Positions 1-7,788 of a DNA stretch of 64,000 bases are shown one piece after another. Each line of letters opens with the position of its first letter. Positions within the stretch are counted from its first letter, which is position 1. Position numbers and translations under genes: made by a program. The stretch lies in assembly GCA_963762435.1 (NCBI GenBank), contig CAVXLN010000001.1, positions 1 to 64,000 of the forward strand, written 5' to 3'. A model generated the notes under the pieces. The model searched no databases. It was not told the origin of the DNA and worked only from the letters and a program-made list of their open reading frames with translations. Source of the DNA: JAXDMU01 sp963762435 (lineage in GTDB: Bacteria > Pseudomonadota > Alphaproteobacteria > ATCC43930 > CGMCC-115725).

Positions 1-689
1 ATGTCCTGCAGGCTCATGTTGAGCGCGTAAATCGGCAGGCCTTCGAGGACGATCGGAGTGGCGACGGCGAGTACGCCGGGCTGCCAGGAGACCGCACAAT
101 AGCCGTCGCGCCTGACGGAGCGGATTGATTTCTGTACCTCGGCGATCAGTGCCTTGGTGGCGGCGGCATTGCGTCGCCGGAATTGCGCGATCAGCCTGTC
201 GCGCTCGGCGTCCGGGGTGCCTGCGAGATAGGCGCGCCCGAGCGAGGTCAATTCCATCGGCACCTGTTGGCCGGCCACGATGCTGCGCAATGTCGGGCGC
301 GGATTGTAGCGAATGGATTCCAGATAGACCATCATTGCACGATCAGCGGTCGCTACGCCGATGTTCAGCCGGCGCCGCGTCGATTCGGCCCGCATCAGGG
401 GACTGAGCACCTTGAGCACCGGCGATCCCATGCGGACCGCGTGGCCGAGGCTGAGTACGGCGGCGGCAAGCCGATAGGTTCGCTCGGTCCGGAGTTCGTC
501 GAGCATGCCGGACCCGACCAGCGTCTTGGTCAGGCGGCTGACCGTGGAAGGGGGCAGGCCGGTGCGCTCCGCGATCTCGCCGTTGCCGAGCGTATCGACG
601 CCGGGCCGGAACGCACGCAGGATTTCGATGCCCCGCTCCAGCGACCGGTTTCCATTTGCGCCACCAGAATATTGCCGCGCTGAAGCCAT
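1..689 (-). CDS. IclR-family transcriptional regulator (3' end cut off by window)
   Basis: Partial gene; 229 residues are visible of a usual 250-270. Reading leftwards from the ATG at 689, an N-terminal winged helix (RSLERGIEILRAF, then TGLPPSTVSRLTKTL as recognition helix, about residues 15-60) is followed by the IclR effector-binding domain (SPVLKVLSPLMR, then LTSLGRAYLAGTPDAER). The start is chosen because GGAGGG lies 8 bases upstream and the homology begins immediately. It is transcribed away from a crotonase and an acyl-CoA synthetase, so it probably controls that acyl-CoA degradation pair in response to a pathway metabolite. A perfect 15-bp palindrome sits just upstream of the start and could be its own operator. 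The family assignment is secure; the effector is unknown. Confidence 0.88.
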   Translation of the reverse strand, partial: MASARQYSGGANGNRSLERGIEILRAFRPGVDTLGNGEIAERTGLPPSTVSRLTKTLVGSGMLDELRTERTYRLAAAVLSLGHAVRMGSPVLKVLSPLMRAESTRRRLNIGVATADRAMMVYLESIRYNPRPTLRSIVAGQQVPMELTSLGRAYLAGTPDAERDRLIAQFRRRNAAATKALIAEVQKSIRSVRRDGYCAVSWQPGVLAVATPIVLEGLPIYALNMSLQD

Positions 690-708
690 GCCGCGTTCCC
701 TCCAATCA

Positions 709-723
709 TTCCACTAAGTGGAA
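709..723. promoter_or_regulatory. Perfect 15-bp palindrome, candidate IclR operator
   Basis: TTCCACTAAGTGGAA is a perfect 7-1-7 inverted repeat located 20 bases upstream of the IclR-family start codon, in the intergenic region shared with the divergent crotonase gene. IclR-family proteins bind short palindromes of this size (the E. coli IclR site also carries GGAA/TTCC arms). Autoregulation by occlusion of the promoter or leader is inferred from the position, not shown. Confidence 0.5.
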
Positions 724-1018
724 ATGCGGGATATCCGCCTTTATGACAGTTCGGTATAGAAGCAAGCAATAAAACAATCGCAAAGCATCTCGGGAGCACG
801 AAACTCAATGTCTAACATTCCTGTTGGGTAACTAGTCCGGCGTGGTCCGGTTCGTCGACCTGGACGCGACGGACGCCGGCTTGAAATCGATAATCGTTGG
901 TCCCTCGGCGCAGGCGCGCCGAGATGTCCGGGTCGGCATCAGCCGGCGCGGCCGGAGTGATGCGTCCTCCCCGATGAAAATCCGCGCACAGCGCCAAACC
1001 ACAATCGAAGGTATGCAC

Positions 1019-1810
1019 ATGACCTATAAGCTGATCGAGTACTCAGTCGATGCCGGCATCGCCACCATCGTTTTCAACCGGCCCGACCGCCGCAATGCCA
1101 TGAGCGACGACATGCGCTCGGAATTTGTGAAAGCGCTGGAAGCGGTCGCAAGCGACAATGCGATCCGGGCGCTGGTCCTGACGGGGCGCGGCAGCGCGTT
1201 CTGCGCGGGCGGCGATATCAGCGGCATGAAGCGGCGCCTGGAAGCTCCGCAAGGCGAGGTCGCGTTCAACGGTTGGAGCAGGCAGCAGGGCGTGCATCGG
1301 GTCCAATCCATGCTGCTCAACCTGCCCAAGCCGACCATCGCCGCGGTGAACGGCGCGGCGGCCGGCCTCGGCGCCGACACCGCGCTCGCTTGCGATTTCC
1401 TGATCGGCTCGGAGCGCTCGAAATTCACCTGGTCCTACATCAAGCGCGGACTGATCCCCGACGGCGGCGGTTCCTACTTTCTGCCACGACGTGTCGGACT
1501 TCCCAAGGCAAAGGAGCTGATCTTCACCGGGCGAATGGTGGAAGCCGACGAGGCCCTCGCGCTCGGCATTCTCGATCGCAAGGTGGCCTCCGGCGAGCTG
1601 CTGTCGGCCGCGCAGGCGTGGGCCGTCGAGCTCGCGCAGGGATCGCCGACCGCGCTCGCGCTGGGCAAGAAGATCCTGAACCAGACCTTTGAGCGTTCGG
1701 CTCACGAGATCTTCGATCTCGGCAGTCAGGCGCAGGCCATCTGCTACACCAGCGCCGAGCACCGCGAAGCGGTGATGGCGTTCCTCGCAAAGTCGTCCTC
1801 GAAGGAGTGA
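1019..1810 (+). CDS. Enoyl-CoA hydratase/isomerase (crotonase) family protein, PaaG-like
   Basis: 263 aa, the normal size for a crotonase. The oxyanion-hole segments are present: FCAGGDISGM (about residue 65) and NGAAAGLGAD (about residue 108). The two glutamates used by classical enoyl-CoA hydratase are not at their usual places: the first position reads D in GLGADTALACD and the second is not Glu. The motif GLIPDGGGSYFLPR resembles PaaG-type isomerases, which use an Asp in this stretch. The open frame extends upstream to 842, but ATG 1019 is preferred because GAAGG is 8 bases before it and similarity starts there. It is followed after 4 bases by an acyl-CoA synthetase gene, so the pair likely handles an aromatic or fatty acyl-CoA. 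The substrate is unknown. Confidence 0.85.
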   Translation: MTYKLIEYSVDAGIATIVFNRPDRRNAMSDDMRSEFVKALEAVASDNAIRALVLTGRGSAFCAGGDISGMKRRLEAPQGEVAFNGWSRQQGVHRVQSMLLNLPKPTIAAVNGAAAGLGADTALACDFLIGSERSKFTWSYIKRGLIPDGGGSYFLPRRVGLPKAKELIFTGRMVEADEALALGILDRKVASGELLSAAQAWAVELAQGSPTALALGKKILNQTFERSAHEIFDLGSQAQAICYTSAEHREAVMAFLAKSSSKE

Positions 1811-1814
1811 TGCC

Positions 1815-4274
1815 ATGAACGCCATCGCACGCCTCGTTCGACCGCGGAGTGTCGCCGTCATCGGCGCTTCCGCCGATCCAGGCAAGACCTCGGGACGGCC
1901 GGTGTCATTCCTGCAAAAGCACGGCTTTTCGGGCGCGATTTACCCGGTCAACCCGAAGGTCGAACGCATCGGTGAACTCACCTGCTATCCCGATGTCGGG
2001 GCGCTACCGGCGGTGCCCGATGTTGGGATCGTTCTCCTGGGCGCGGAGCGTGCGCATCTCGCCGTGCGGGAGCTCGCCAAAAGAGGCGCCGCCGCAGCGA
2101 TCGTCCTTGCCAGCGGCTATACCGAAACCGGCGAAGAGGGGGCTTTGCGCCAGAAAGAGCTTCTGGAAGCTGCCGGTTCGATGCGGATCCTTGGCCCTAA
2201 CACGATCGGCCTCGTCAACCTGACGGACAATATCGTGCTGTCGGCCTCGGGCGCACTGGCGATGGATCACTTCCCCGCCGGCCCAATCGGGCTCGTGTCG
2301 CAAAGCGGCGGAATCCTTGGGGCGTTGCTCTCCCGCGCGGCGGCGCGCGGCATCGGGCTGTCGAAGCTCGTATCCACCAGCAACGAAGCCGACCTCGAGC
2401 TTTCGGACTTCATCGAATTTCTTGCAGCGGACGAAGCCACCAAGGTGATTGCGCTGTACGTCGAGGCGATCCGGCATCCGGTCCGTTTCCGCGAAGCAGT
2501 CCGAAAAGCGCGTCTGGCCGGCAAGCCAGTAGTGGCCTTCAAGATCGGCCGTTCGGAGGCCGGAGCCAAGGCAGCGGTGTCGCATACCGGCGCGCTGGCC
2601 GGCTCGGATCGCATGTACGATGCGCTGTTCAGGCAGCTCGGTGTGATCCGAGCGAAGACATTCGAGGACCTGCTCGACATTCCGGCCGCTCTCGCTGCGG
2701 GGCGGAAGCTTTGCGGAAAGCGTGTCGCGATTCTCACTTCCACGGGCGGCGCCGGAACAATCGTTTCCGACAGTCTCGGCGTCGCCGGTTTCGAGACGCC
2801 CGCGCCAGATGCCGAGACCGCGGCGCAGCTCGCCTCGCTGCAATCGGGCTCCCATGCCAATTTCGACCGCAATCCGGTCGACTTGACGCTGGCCGGCCTG
2901 CATCCGGACATCCTGCGGGGAGCGATCCGCGCTCTGCTTGCCAGCCCGTCTTATGATGCCCTGGTGATAATTGCAGGGTCGTCCGCCGTCGGATCTCCGG
3001 CGCTGCTTGCCGATGCCGTTCACGACTGCCTGCCGGCCTCCGACAAGCCGGTCATCGCTTATGTCAGCCCGTACGCGCCGGACGTCGGCACGGTTCTCAC
3101 GGTGCGCGGCGTGCCGGCCTACACGTCAGCCGAAAGCTGCGCGTCTGCATTCTCTGGCTTGCTCCTGGCAGCCCAATCTCCGCAGCGCGAAGTTGCTTCG
3201 CCGGCTGAACGGCAGGTCGACATCAGCGACTTTTCCACGGGCTCACTCGACGAGGCCCAAGCCAAGGCACTCTTCACCCGGTTCGGCATACCCGCGGTGC
3301 TGATGCTGGGTGCCATGATCGGCGCGATCGGCCTCACCTTCTGGTCGATCGGATCGGGCACGTTCTCGGACCATCGAAGCGCGCTGCTTGGCGGCAGCTT
3401 GGCCCTTGTCGGGCTCGGCGCCTGGATCCTCGCCTTTCCCGATGTCATTCGCGGCCCGGCAGCTCTCATGAGTCCCGTGGAAGCGGATGCCTTCTTCGGT
3501 GCGATCGTCGAGATGAAGCCGGTGATCGGGCTCGACAAGACGCTGATCTATCTGACCACCGGAATGCTGGCGGCCCTTTATGCGGTGACCGTGCTGATAC
3601 GGCGCCGGGATCTGCCGTCGGCCTGGTTGGCGGCTTGCGCCCTGGCCCTTGTCGGCCTCGGCTTCGCCCATGTCCGTTTCGCCACCTACGGCGCGCTCGC
3701 CGGCGCCGCCGCCCTGCCCCTCTGTCTCACGGATTTGAGCCGGATGAGCGCCACCCTGCCGGCACCCGCTGCCGCCCTCGGACGCATCGTCACGCTCGGG
3801 CTCTTCCTGCTCGTGCCGATGATTTCGGCTGGATTCGGCGCCACCGCTCCGGCCGAGGCCACGACCGCGGCAGCGGCCGGGTGCGACCTGCGCGATATCG
3901 GGCCGTGGCTGGCACCCTATCAGGACGCCGTGGTGCTGACCGACCCGACCGACGCACCGGAGGTGCTCTACCGCACTCGGCTCAGGACGACGGGCTCGCT
4001 CTATCATCGCGGCATCGCTGCCTTCATGCGGACAAGAGCGGCCTGGCGCAGCCGGTCCTCGGCCGACGAGCCGGCGGACGTAGCCGCAACGCGCGCCGAC
4101 TATGTGCTGGTGTGCGCCGAGGGCAATCGGATGCGGAGCGACCTGGTCGGCGACCTACCCGACGATACGCTGCTGGACCGGCTCAGCACCGGCCATCCGC
4201 CGGCCTGGCTCACGCGCGAGAGCGCCCTGCCGGGAACCGATCTGGTCCTCTATCGGGTACGGGAGAAACGCTGA
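1815..4274 (+). CDS. Chimeric ORF: NDP-forming acyl-CoA synthetase N-part (1-495) joined to an unrelated membrane protein C-part
   Basis: Residues 1-495 are a clear ADP-forming acetate/acyl-CoA synthetase. They comprise a CoA-binding Rossmann domain (VAVIGASADPGK near residue 15), succinyl-CoA-synthetase-like domains (LGPNTIGLVN, GLVSQSGG) and the phosphohistidine loop SHTGALAGS with His257. The protein should continue into an ATP-grasp domain (total near 700 aa). Instead, just after KALFTRFGIPAV the sequence becomes hydrophobic. Residues 496-819 have several transmembrane segments and a soluble tail (PEVLYRTRLRTTGSLYHRG) like that of alphaproteobacterial integral-membrane proteins related to GT39-type glycosyltransferases. 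The ATP-grasp half needed for catalysis is missing. The frame is open across the join at about 3299, which can happen by chance. GGAG precedes the start by 7 bases. A real fusion is unlikely; an assembly chimera or a deletion is the better explanation. Confidence 0.75.
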   Translation: MNAIARLVRPRSVAVIGASADPGKTSGRPVSFLQKHGFSGAIYPVNPKVERIGELTCYPDVGALPAVPDVGIVLLGAERAHLAVRELAKRGAAAAIVLASGYTETGEEGALRQKELLEAAGSMRILGPNTIGLVNLTDNIVLSASGALAMDHFPAGPIGLVSQSGGILGALLSRAAARGIGLSKLVSTSNEADLELSDFIEFLAADEATKVIALYVEAIRHPVRFREAVRKARLAGKPVVAFKIGRSEAGAKAAVSHTGALAGSDRMYDALFRQLGVIRAKTFEDLLDIPAALAAGRKLCGKRVAILTSTGGAGTIVSDSLGVAGFETPAPDAETAAQLASLQSGSHANFDRNPVDLTLAGLHPDILRGAIRALLASPSYDALVIIAGSSAVGSPALLADAVHDCLPASDKPVIAYVSPYAPDVGTVLTVRGVPAYTSAESCASAFSGLLLAAQSPQREVASPAERQVDISDFSTGSLDEAQAKALFTRFGIPAVLMLGAMIGAIGLTFWSIGSGTFSDHRSALLGGSLALVGLGAWILAFPDVIRGPAALMSPVEADAFFGAIVEMKPVIGLDKTLIYLTTGMLAALYAVTVLIRRRDLPSAWLAACALALVGLGFAHVRFATYGALAGAAALPLCLTDLSRMSATLPAPAAALGRIVTLGLFLLVPMISAGFGATAPAEATTAAAAGCDLRDIGPWLAPYQDAVVLTDPTDAPEVLYRTRLRTTGSLYHRGIAAFMRTRAAWRSRSSADEPADVAATRADYVLVCAEGNRMRSDLVGDLPDDTLLDRLSTGHPPAWLTRESALPGTDLVLYRVREKR

Positions 4275-4383
4275 AAAACGAGATGAAGCAGATGAAGAAG
4301 CATATGAAGACGTGGGGGCTGACCGCCTGAGAGGCTCGGCCGAAACCGGCCCCCACGTGCTTCGAGCTGGTGAACTGCTGGTA

Positions 4384-4560
4384 TCAGCCGTTCGCGGCGT
4401 TGAGCGAGCTGCTGACCGTGTTGAAGGTCGTGACCAGCGAATTGCCGACGGCTTGGAAGCCGGCGATCGCCGCCACCGCGATGAGCGCTGCGATGAGACC
4501 GTATTCGATGGCCGTGGCGCCTGACTCGTCCTTCAGCATCCGTTGAATGCCCTTGATCAT
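4384..4560 (-). CDS. Flp/Fap-type IVb pilin subunit
   Basis: 58 aa. It begins MIKGIQRMLKDESGATAIEY, a short basic leader followed by the class IVb prepilin cleavage site after the Gly of ESG and the conserved ATAIEYG. A single hydrophobic helix (GLIAALIAVAAIAGF) and a short polar tail follow. This is the canonical pilin of tad/flp tight-adherence systems. GGAGA lies 6 bases before the ATG. No cpa/tad assembly genes flank it here; the neighbours are an unrelated membrane-protein tail and an aldolase. It is therefore either an orphan pilin served by a tad locus elsewhere or a pseudopilin paralogue. Recognition of the family is secure. Confidence 0.9.
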   Translation of the reverse strand: MIKGIQRMLKDESGATAIEYGLIAALIAVAAIAGFQAVGNSLVTTFNTVSSSLNAANG

Positions 4561-4761
4561 CTCTAATCTCCTAACGAACTATTGAGGACGCAATCCCGAA
4601 CGTCCATTGGCAGCTCGACAATACTCGGGAGATACGAGATCACCAAGAATCTTCGTTTCGACTTCGCGTAAACTGCTAAGCATTTACCGAAATATTATTG
4701 CATAAAATTGTATCCTTCGCTCTATTGCCCAAGATTGAGAGCAATAAAGCGAAGGATCCGA

Positions 4762-5523
4762 TTACGCGAAACGGCGGCGCAACTCGTCCGCTCCGCGCGC
4801 GAGCAAGCCATTGTCGGTGCCGACCGCGACGAAGGTGAAGCCGGCATCAAGCCATTTGTGCGCTTCCGCCTCATTGCCGGTGAGATATCCCGCGGGCTTG
4901 CCGCCGCGCTTGCACGCTTCGAGCACGCGGCCGATCGTGGCCTGGACCTCGTCATGGCCGGTATCGCCGAGATGGCCGAGAGATGCCGCGAGGTCGTTGG
5001 GACCGACGAACACGCCATCGAGACCCGGTGTCGCCACGATCTCGTCGAGCGCCTCGACGGCGGCCTTGGTCTCGACCTGGACCAGGACGCAGATCTCGGC
5101 ACCCGCCGTGCGGACGTAATCCTTGTTGCGGCCATAGGCGGCCGCCCGGCTGCCGGTCGAGATGCCGCGGAATCCGTCGGGCGGATAGCGGGTGGCGGCC
5201 ACGGCGCGCTCGGCCTCGGCACGGTTCTGCACGAACGGGATGAGCAGGCTCTGCGCGCCGATATCGAGAACGCGCTTGATCAGCACGGGGTCATTCCAGG
5301 CCACCCGTACGATCGGCGTGGTCGTGCTGGTTTGCATCGCCTGCAGCTGAGCCACGAGGTCCGGCGGCTCGTTCGGCGAATGCTCGGTATCGAGCAGAAT
5401 CCAGTCGAAACCGGCATGGCCGATGATCTCGGCCGTGGTGGCATTGCACAGTGTGCTCCACAGACCGATCTGCTGCTGCCCTTGCGCAATGGCCCGTTTG
5501 AACCGGTTTTCCGGCACCTTCAT
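4762..5523 (-). CDS. HpcH/HpaI family class II aldolase
   Basis: 253 aa, full length for the 4-hydroxy-2-oxoheptanedioate / 2-keto-3-deoxy-L-rhamnonate aldolase family, which cleaves 2-keto-3-deoxy acids to pyruvate and an aldehyde using a divalent metal. Visible hallmarks are GLWSTLCNATTAEI at the N-terminus, WILLDTEHSPN, the metal/substrate-binding VQVETKAAVEALDEI and GVFVGPNDLAASLG, and a C-terminal AVGTDNGLLARGADEL. GGAGGG precedes the start codon by a few bases. It runs in the same direction as the aldo/keto reductase and OlsB-like genes upstream, with a 43-base gap. The exact substrate cannot be read from sequence. Confidence 0.9.
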   Translation of the reverse strand: MKVPENRFKRAIAQGQQQIGLWSTLCNATTAEIIGHAGFDWILLDTEHSPNEPPDLVAQLQAMQTSTTTPIVRVAWNDPVLIKRVLDIGAQSLLIPFVQNRAEAERAVAATRYPPDGFRGISTGSRAAAYGRNKDYVRTAGAEICVLVQVETKAAVEALDEIVATPGLDGVFVGPNDLAASLGHLGDTGHDEVQATIGRVLEACKRGGKPAGYLTGNEAEAHKWLDAGFTFVAVGTDNGLLARGADELRRRFA

Positions 5524-5566
5524 CTCAACCCTCCCATGCTGCTGCCCGGCACTCTAGCCGGGCATT

Positions 5567-6391
5567 TCACAGCATGGCGAGAGGCGTCTTGCGCATGGGT
5601 GCCGGGAAGGTGCCGTCGATCTCGGCGAGATCCCGGTCGTCAAGATCGAGCTCGAAGGCTTGCCGGATCTCCTTGAGATGACTCGGATCGGCGGCCTTCG
5701 GGATCGAGATGACCCCCTCTTGCTGCCGGAGCCAGGCGAGCACCACGGTGGCGGGTGCTACATGATGCCGCTCGGCGATCGCGGCCAGTGTCGGCTTGCC
5801 CAGCACCCGCCCCTGCTCGAGCGGCGAATAGGCCATGATCGAGACGCCATGTTGGCGGCACCAGGGCAGGAGATCGAATTCCGGCCCGCGCCGCAGGGGA
5901 TTGTAGAGGATCTGGTTGCTGGCGGTGCGGCCGCCGGCCGCCACCCAGTCCGCCATATCGTCGAGATCGAAATTGCTGACGCCGTAATGGCGGATCTTGC
6001 CGTCGGCGACGAGCCGCTCCATCGCCTCAATGGTCTCGCCCAAGGGCACGCCGCCGCGCCAGTGCAGGAGATAGAGATCGAGCCGGTCGGTGCCGAGTCG
6101 CTTCAAGCTGCGCTCGCAGGCGCGGATCGTGCCGGTGCTGGTGGCGTTGTGGGGATAGACCTTGCTGACGATCGTGACTTTGTCGCGCTGCCCGGCGATC
6201 GCGGCGCCCACGACCTCTTCCGCCCCGCCCTCGCCATACATCTCCGCCGTGTCGATGAGGGTGAGGCCGAGCTCGATGCCGGCCCTGAGCGCCGCCGCCT
6301 CGGCCTGACGACGATCAGCCCGCTCGCCCATCCCCCAGGTGCCCTGCCCGATCGGCGGAACGGCGAGTCCCGGCGCCAACTCGATTGTCAC
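5567..6391 (-). CDS. Aldo/keto reductase
   Basis: 274 aa, starting at GTG 6391, which overlaps the stop of the upstream acyltransferase by 4 bases (GTGA), so the two are translationally coupled. The catalytic tetrad of NADPH-dependent aldo/keto reductases is visible: Asp and Tyr in LIDTAEMYG, Lys in IVSKVYP and His in YLLHWRG. The cofactor-binding end is SIPKAADPSHLKEI. The open frame continues far upstream inside the acyltransferase gene, but that part is only an antisense-free overlap frame without homology. The closest types are YeaE/2,5-diketo-gluconate reductase-like proteins; the substrate is unknown. Confidence 0.9.
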   Translation of the reverse strand: MTIELAPGLAVPPIGQGTWGMGERADRRQAEAAALRAGIELGLTLIDTAEMYGEGGAEEVVGAAIAGQRDKVTIVSKVYPHNATSTGTIRACERSLKRLGTDRLDLYLLHWRGGVPLGETIEAMERLVADGKIRHYGVSNFDLDDMADWVAAGGRTASNQILYNPLRRGPEFDLLPWCRQHGVSIMAYSPLEQGRVLGKPTLAAIAERHHVAPATVVLAWLRQQEGVISIPKAADPSHLKEIRQAFELDLDDRDLAEIDGTFPAPMRKTPLAML

Positions 6392-7269
6392 TGGGTGAAA
6401 ACGCCCTGGCGGAGATAGTGCTTGAGGTATTTTGTCGCGAGCTGGTCGGTGATCACGATGATGCAGACATCCGTGGTCTGGAACTCGGGATCGATGACGG
6501 CGCCGTCGCCGATGAAGCCGCCCAGGCGCAGATAGCCCTTGATGAGCGGCGGCAAGGCCGACAGCACGGCGCGCGCCTCGAGCTCGGCAACGGCCTTCTC
6601 GGCCTCGACCTCCCGCGGCGGCAAGAGGTCGGTCCGCACATAGCGGCCCGGCAACGCCCGGGCACGCAGATGCTCGGGTGCCAGGTGATTGTAATGGAGG
6701 TAGGAGAGCGGCCGGGCATTCTCCTGCGGGTTGGTACCGGGCAGGCTGGCGCAGCCGAACATGATCTTGGCGCCGTAGATCGTGGCGTAGGAAGCGATGC
6801 CGCGCCACAGCAGCGTCATCGTCGCCCGGTTGCGCCGGTGCGAGAGGTCGGTGCAGGCGCGGCCGAGCTCCATGATCTCGCCCGGCACCGCCATCAGCTT
6901 CGAGATGTCGAACTCGGTCGCCGTGTAGAAGCCGCCATTCCGCTCGGCCGCACTCTTGAGCAGCAGGCGATATGTCCCCACCACGCGGCCTTCGCCACCG
7001 TCGGTGTGGTCGATCAACACGAGATGGTCGCAATAGGCGTCGAATCGGTCGAAGTCGCGCCGCGCCGCCCGCATCTCGGGCGTCGGGCGCGCCGTCAGCT
7101 CCTCGTAGAAGACCTGGTAGCGGAGCGCCTGGGCTGCGGCGATCTCCGCCGCGGACCGGGCGATCCGGACCTCCATGGGGCCCTGGCGAATGCCCTCTAC
7201 GACAGTGGGGAAGCCCCCGTTGCCGGACAGCGGCGCACTTGCCGAATGTCGAGCGGCGGCATCAACCAT
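6388..7269 (-). CDS. GNAT-family acyltransferase, OlsB-like (ornithine-acyl-ACP acyltransferase type)
   Basis: 293 aa. It carries the signature blocks of the OlsB/hemolysin-related N-acyltransferases: LRYQVFYEEL, DFDRFDAYCDHLVLID, VVGTYRLL, GFYTATEFDISKL, ELGRACTDLSHR, TLLWRGIASY and FGCASLPG. OlsB transfers a 3-hydroxyacyl chain from ACP to ornithine, the first step of ornithine lipid synthesis. The usual partner OlsA (lyso-ornithine lipid acyltransferase) is not adjacent. The ATG at 7269 has GGAGG 5 bases upstream; a GTG 6 bases further out is less likely. The last 4 bases overlap the aldo/keto reductase start. The family is secure; the acceptor amino acid is inferred. Confidence 0.82.
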   Translation of the reverse strand: MVDAAARHSASAPLSGNGGFPTVVEGIRQGPMEVRIARSAAEIAAAQALRYQVFYEELTARPTPEMRAARRDFDRFDAYCDHLVLIDHTDGGEGRVVGTYRLLLKSAAERNGGFYTATEFDISKLMAVPGEIMELGRACTDLSHRRNRATMTLLWRGIASYATIYGAKIMFGCASLPGTNPQENARPLSYLHYNHLAPEHLRARALPGRYVRTDLLPPREVEAEKAVAELEARAVLSALPPLIKGYLRLGGFIGDGAVIDPEFQTTDVCIIVITDQLATKYLKHYLRQGVFTQ

Positions 7270-7788
7270 GACCACCTCCGCAGCGCGGTTTAGCCTTCAA
7301 GTCTAGCGCAAATGGAGCCATGTGCTACGGATTTTCCGATCTCTCAAATCAGGTTGCGAAGCGGTTCGAAACTGCTTCGGGATCCGGTCGGCGTCCATCG
7401 CCGACAGAGCCCCTCCTATCGGGCTCTTAATATATCGAATAATTGATCGCGCTTTTATGACAGCTGGCGGCCGGATGCAAGGAACAACGACCATCGCCAC
7501 GCACATTCCGAAAAAGCAAGCCAGATCATGAAGTTAATAAAAATATAGGAAGCGGCCTCGACGGACTCATGGCTGGATTGAGCAGGCCGACGCGGCCGAT
7601 TTCTTGACATGAAACAGCGCCTATGTCCTATTGCGCGCCGTCGTCGCCCGGGAATGCGGCGGCACCCTCGGCCCATCGGTTTTGGACCGAGGATTTTTGC
7701 ATTCCGACCGGGCGGCTATGAACGCCCGACATCGCCATCCGTATCGAACGACCTCTAGATCGGTCGCAACCACGACCAGGAGCCTATT
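7270..7788. other. 519-bp intergenic region upstream of fusA
   Basis: No supported gene. The base composition dips towards A+T around 7430-7550. A 7-bp hairpin (AGAGCCC / GGGCTCT, 7406-7427) followed by TTAATATAT could act as a weak terminator. A consensus -35 box TTGACA is at 7604-7609. Otherwise only short overlapping frames without homology or codon bias are seen. Confidence 0.5.
7604..7632 (+). promoter_or_regulatory. Candidate sigma-70 promoter of fusA
   Basis: A perfect TTGACA at 7604-7609 is followed after 17 bases by CCTATT (7627-7632), a poor but correctly spaced -10 element. It lies about 155 bases upstream of the GTG start of fusA on the same strand. The assignment rests on consensus and position only. 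Confidence 0.35.
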
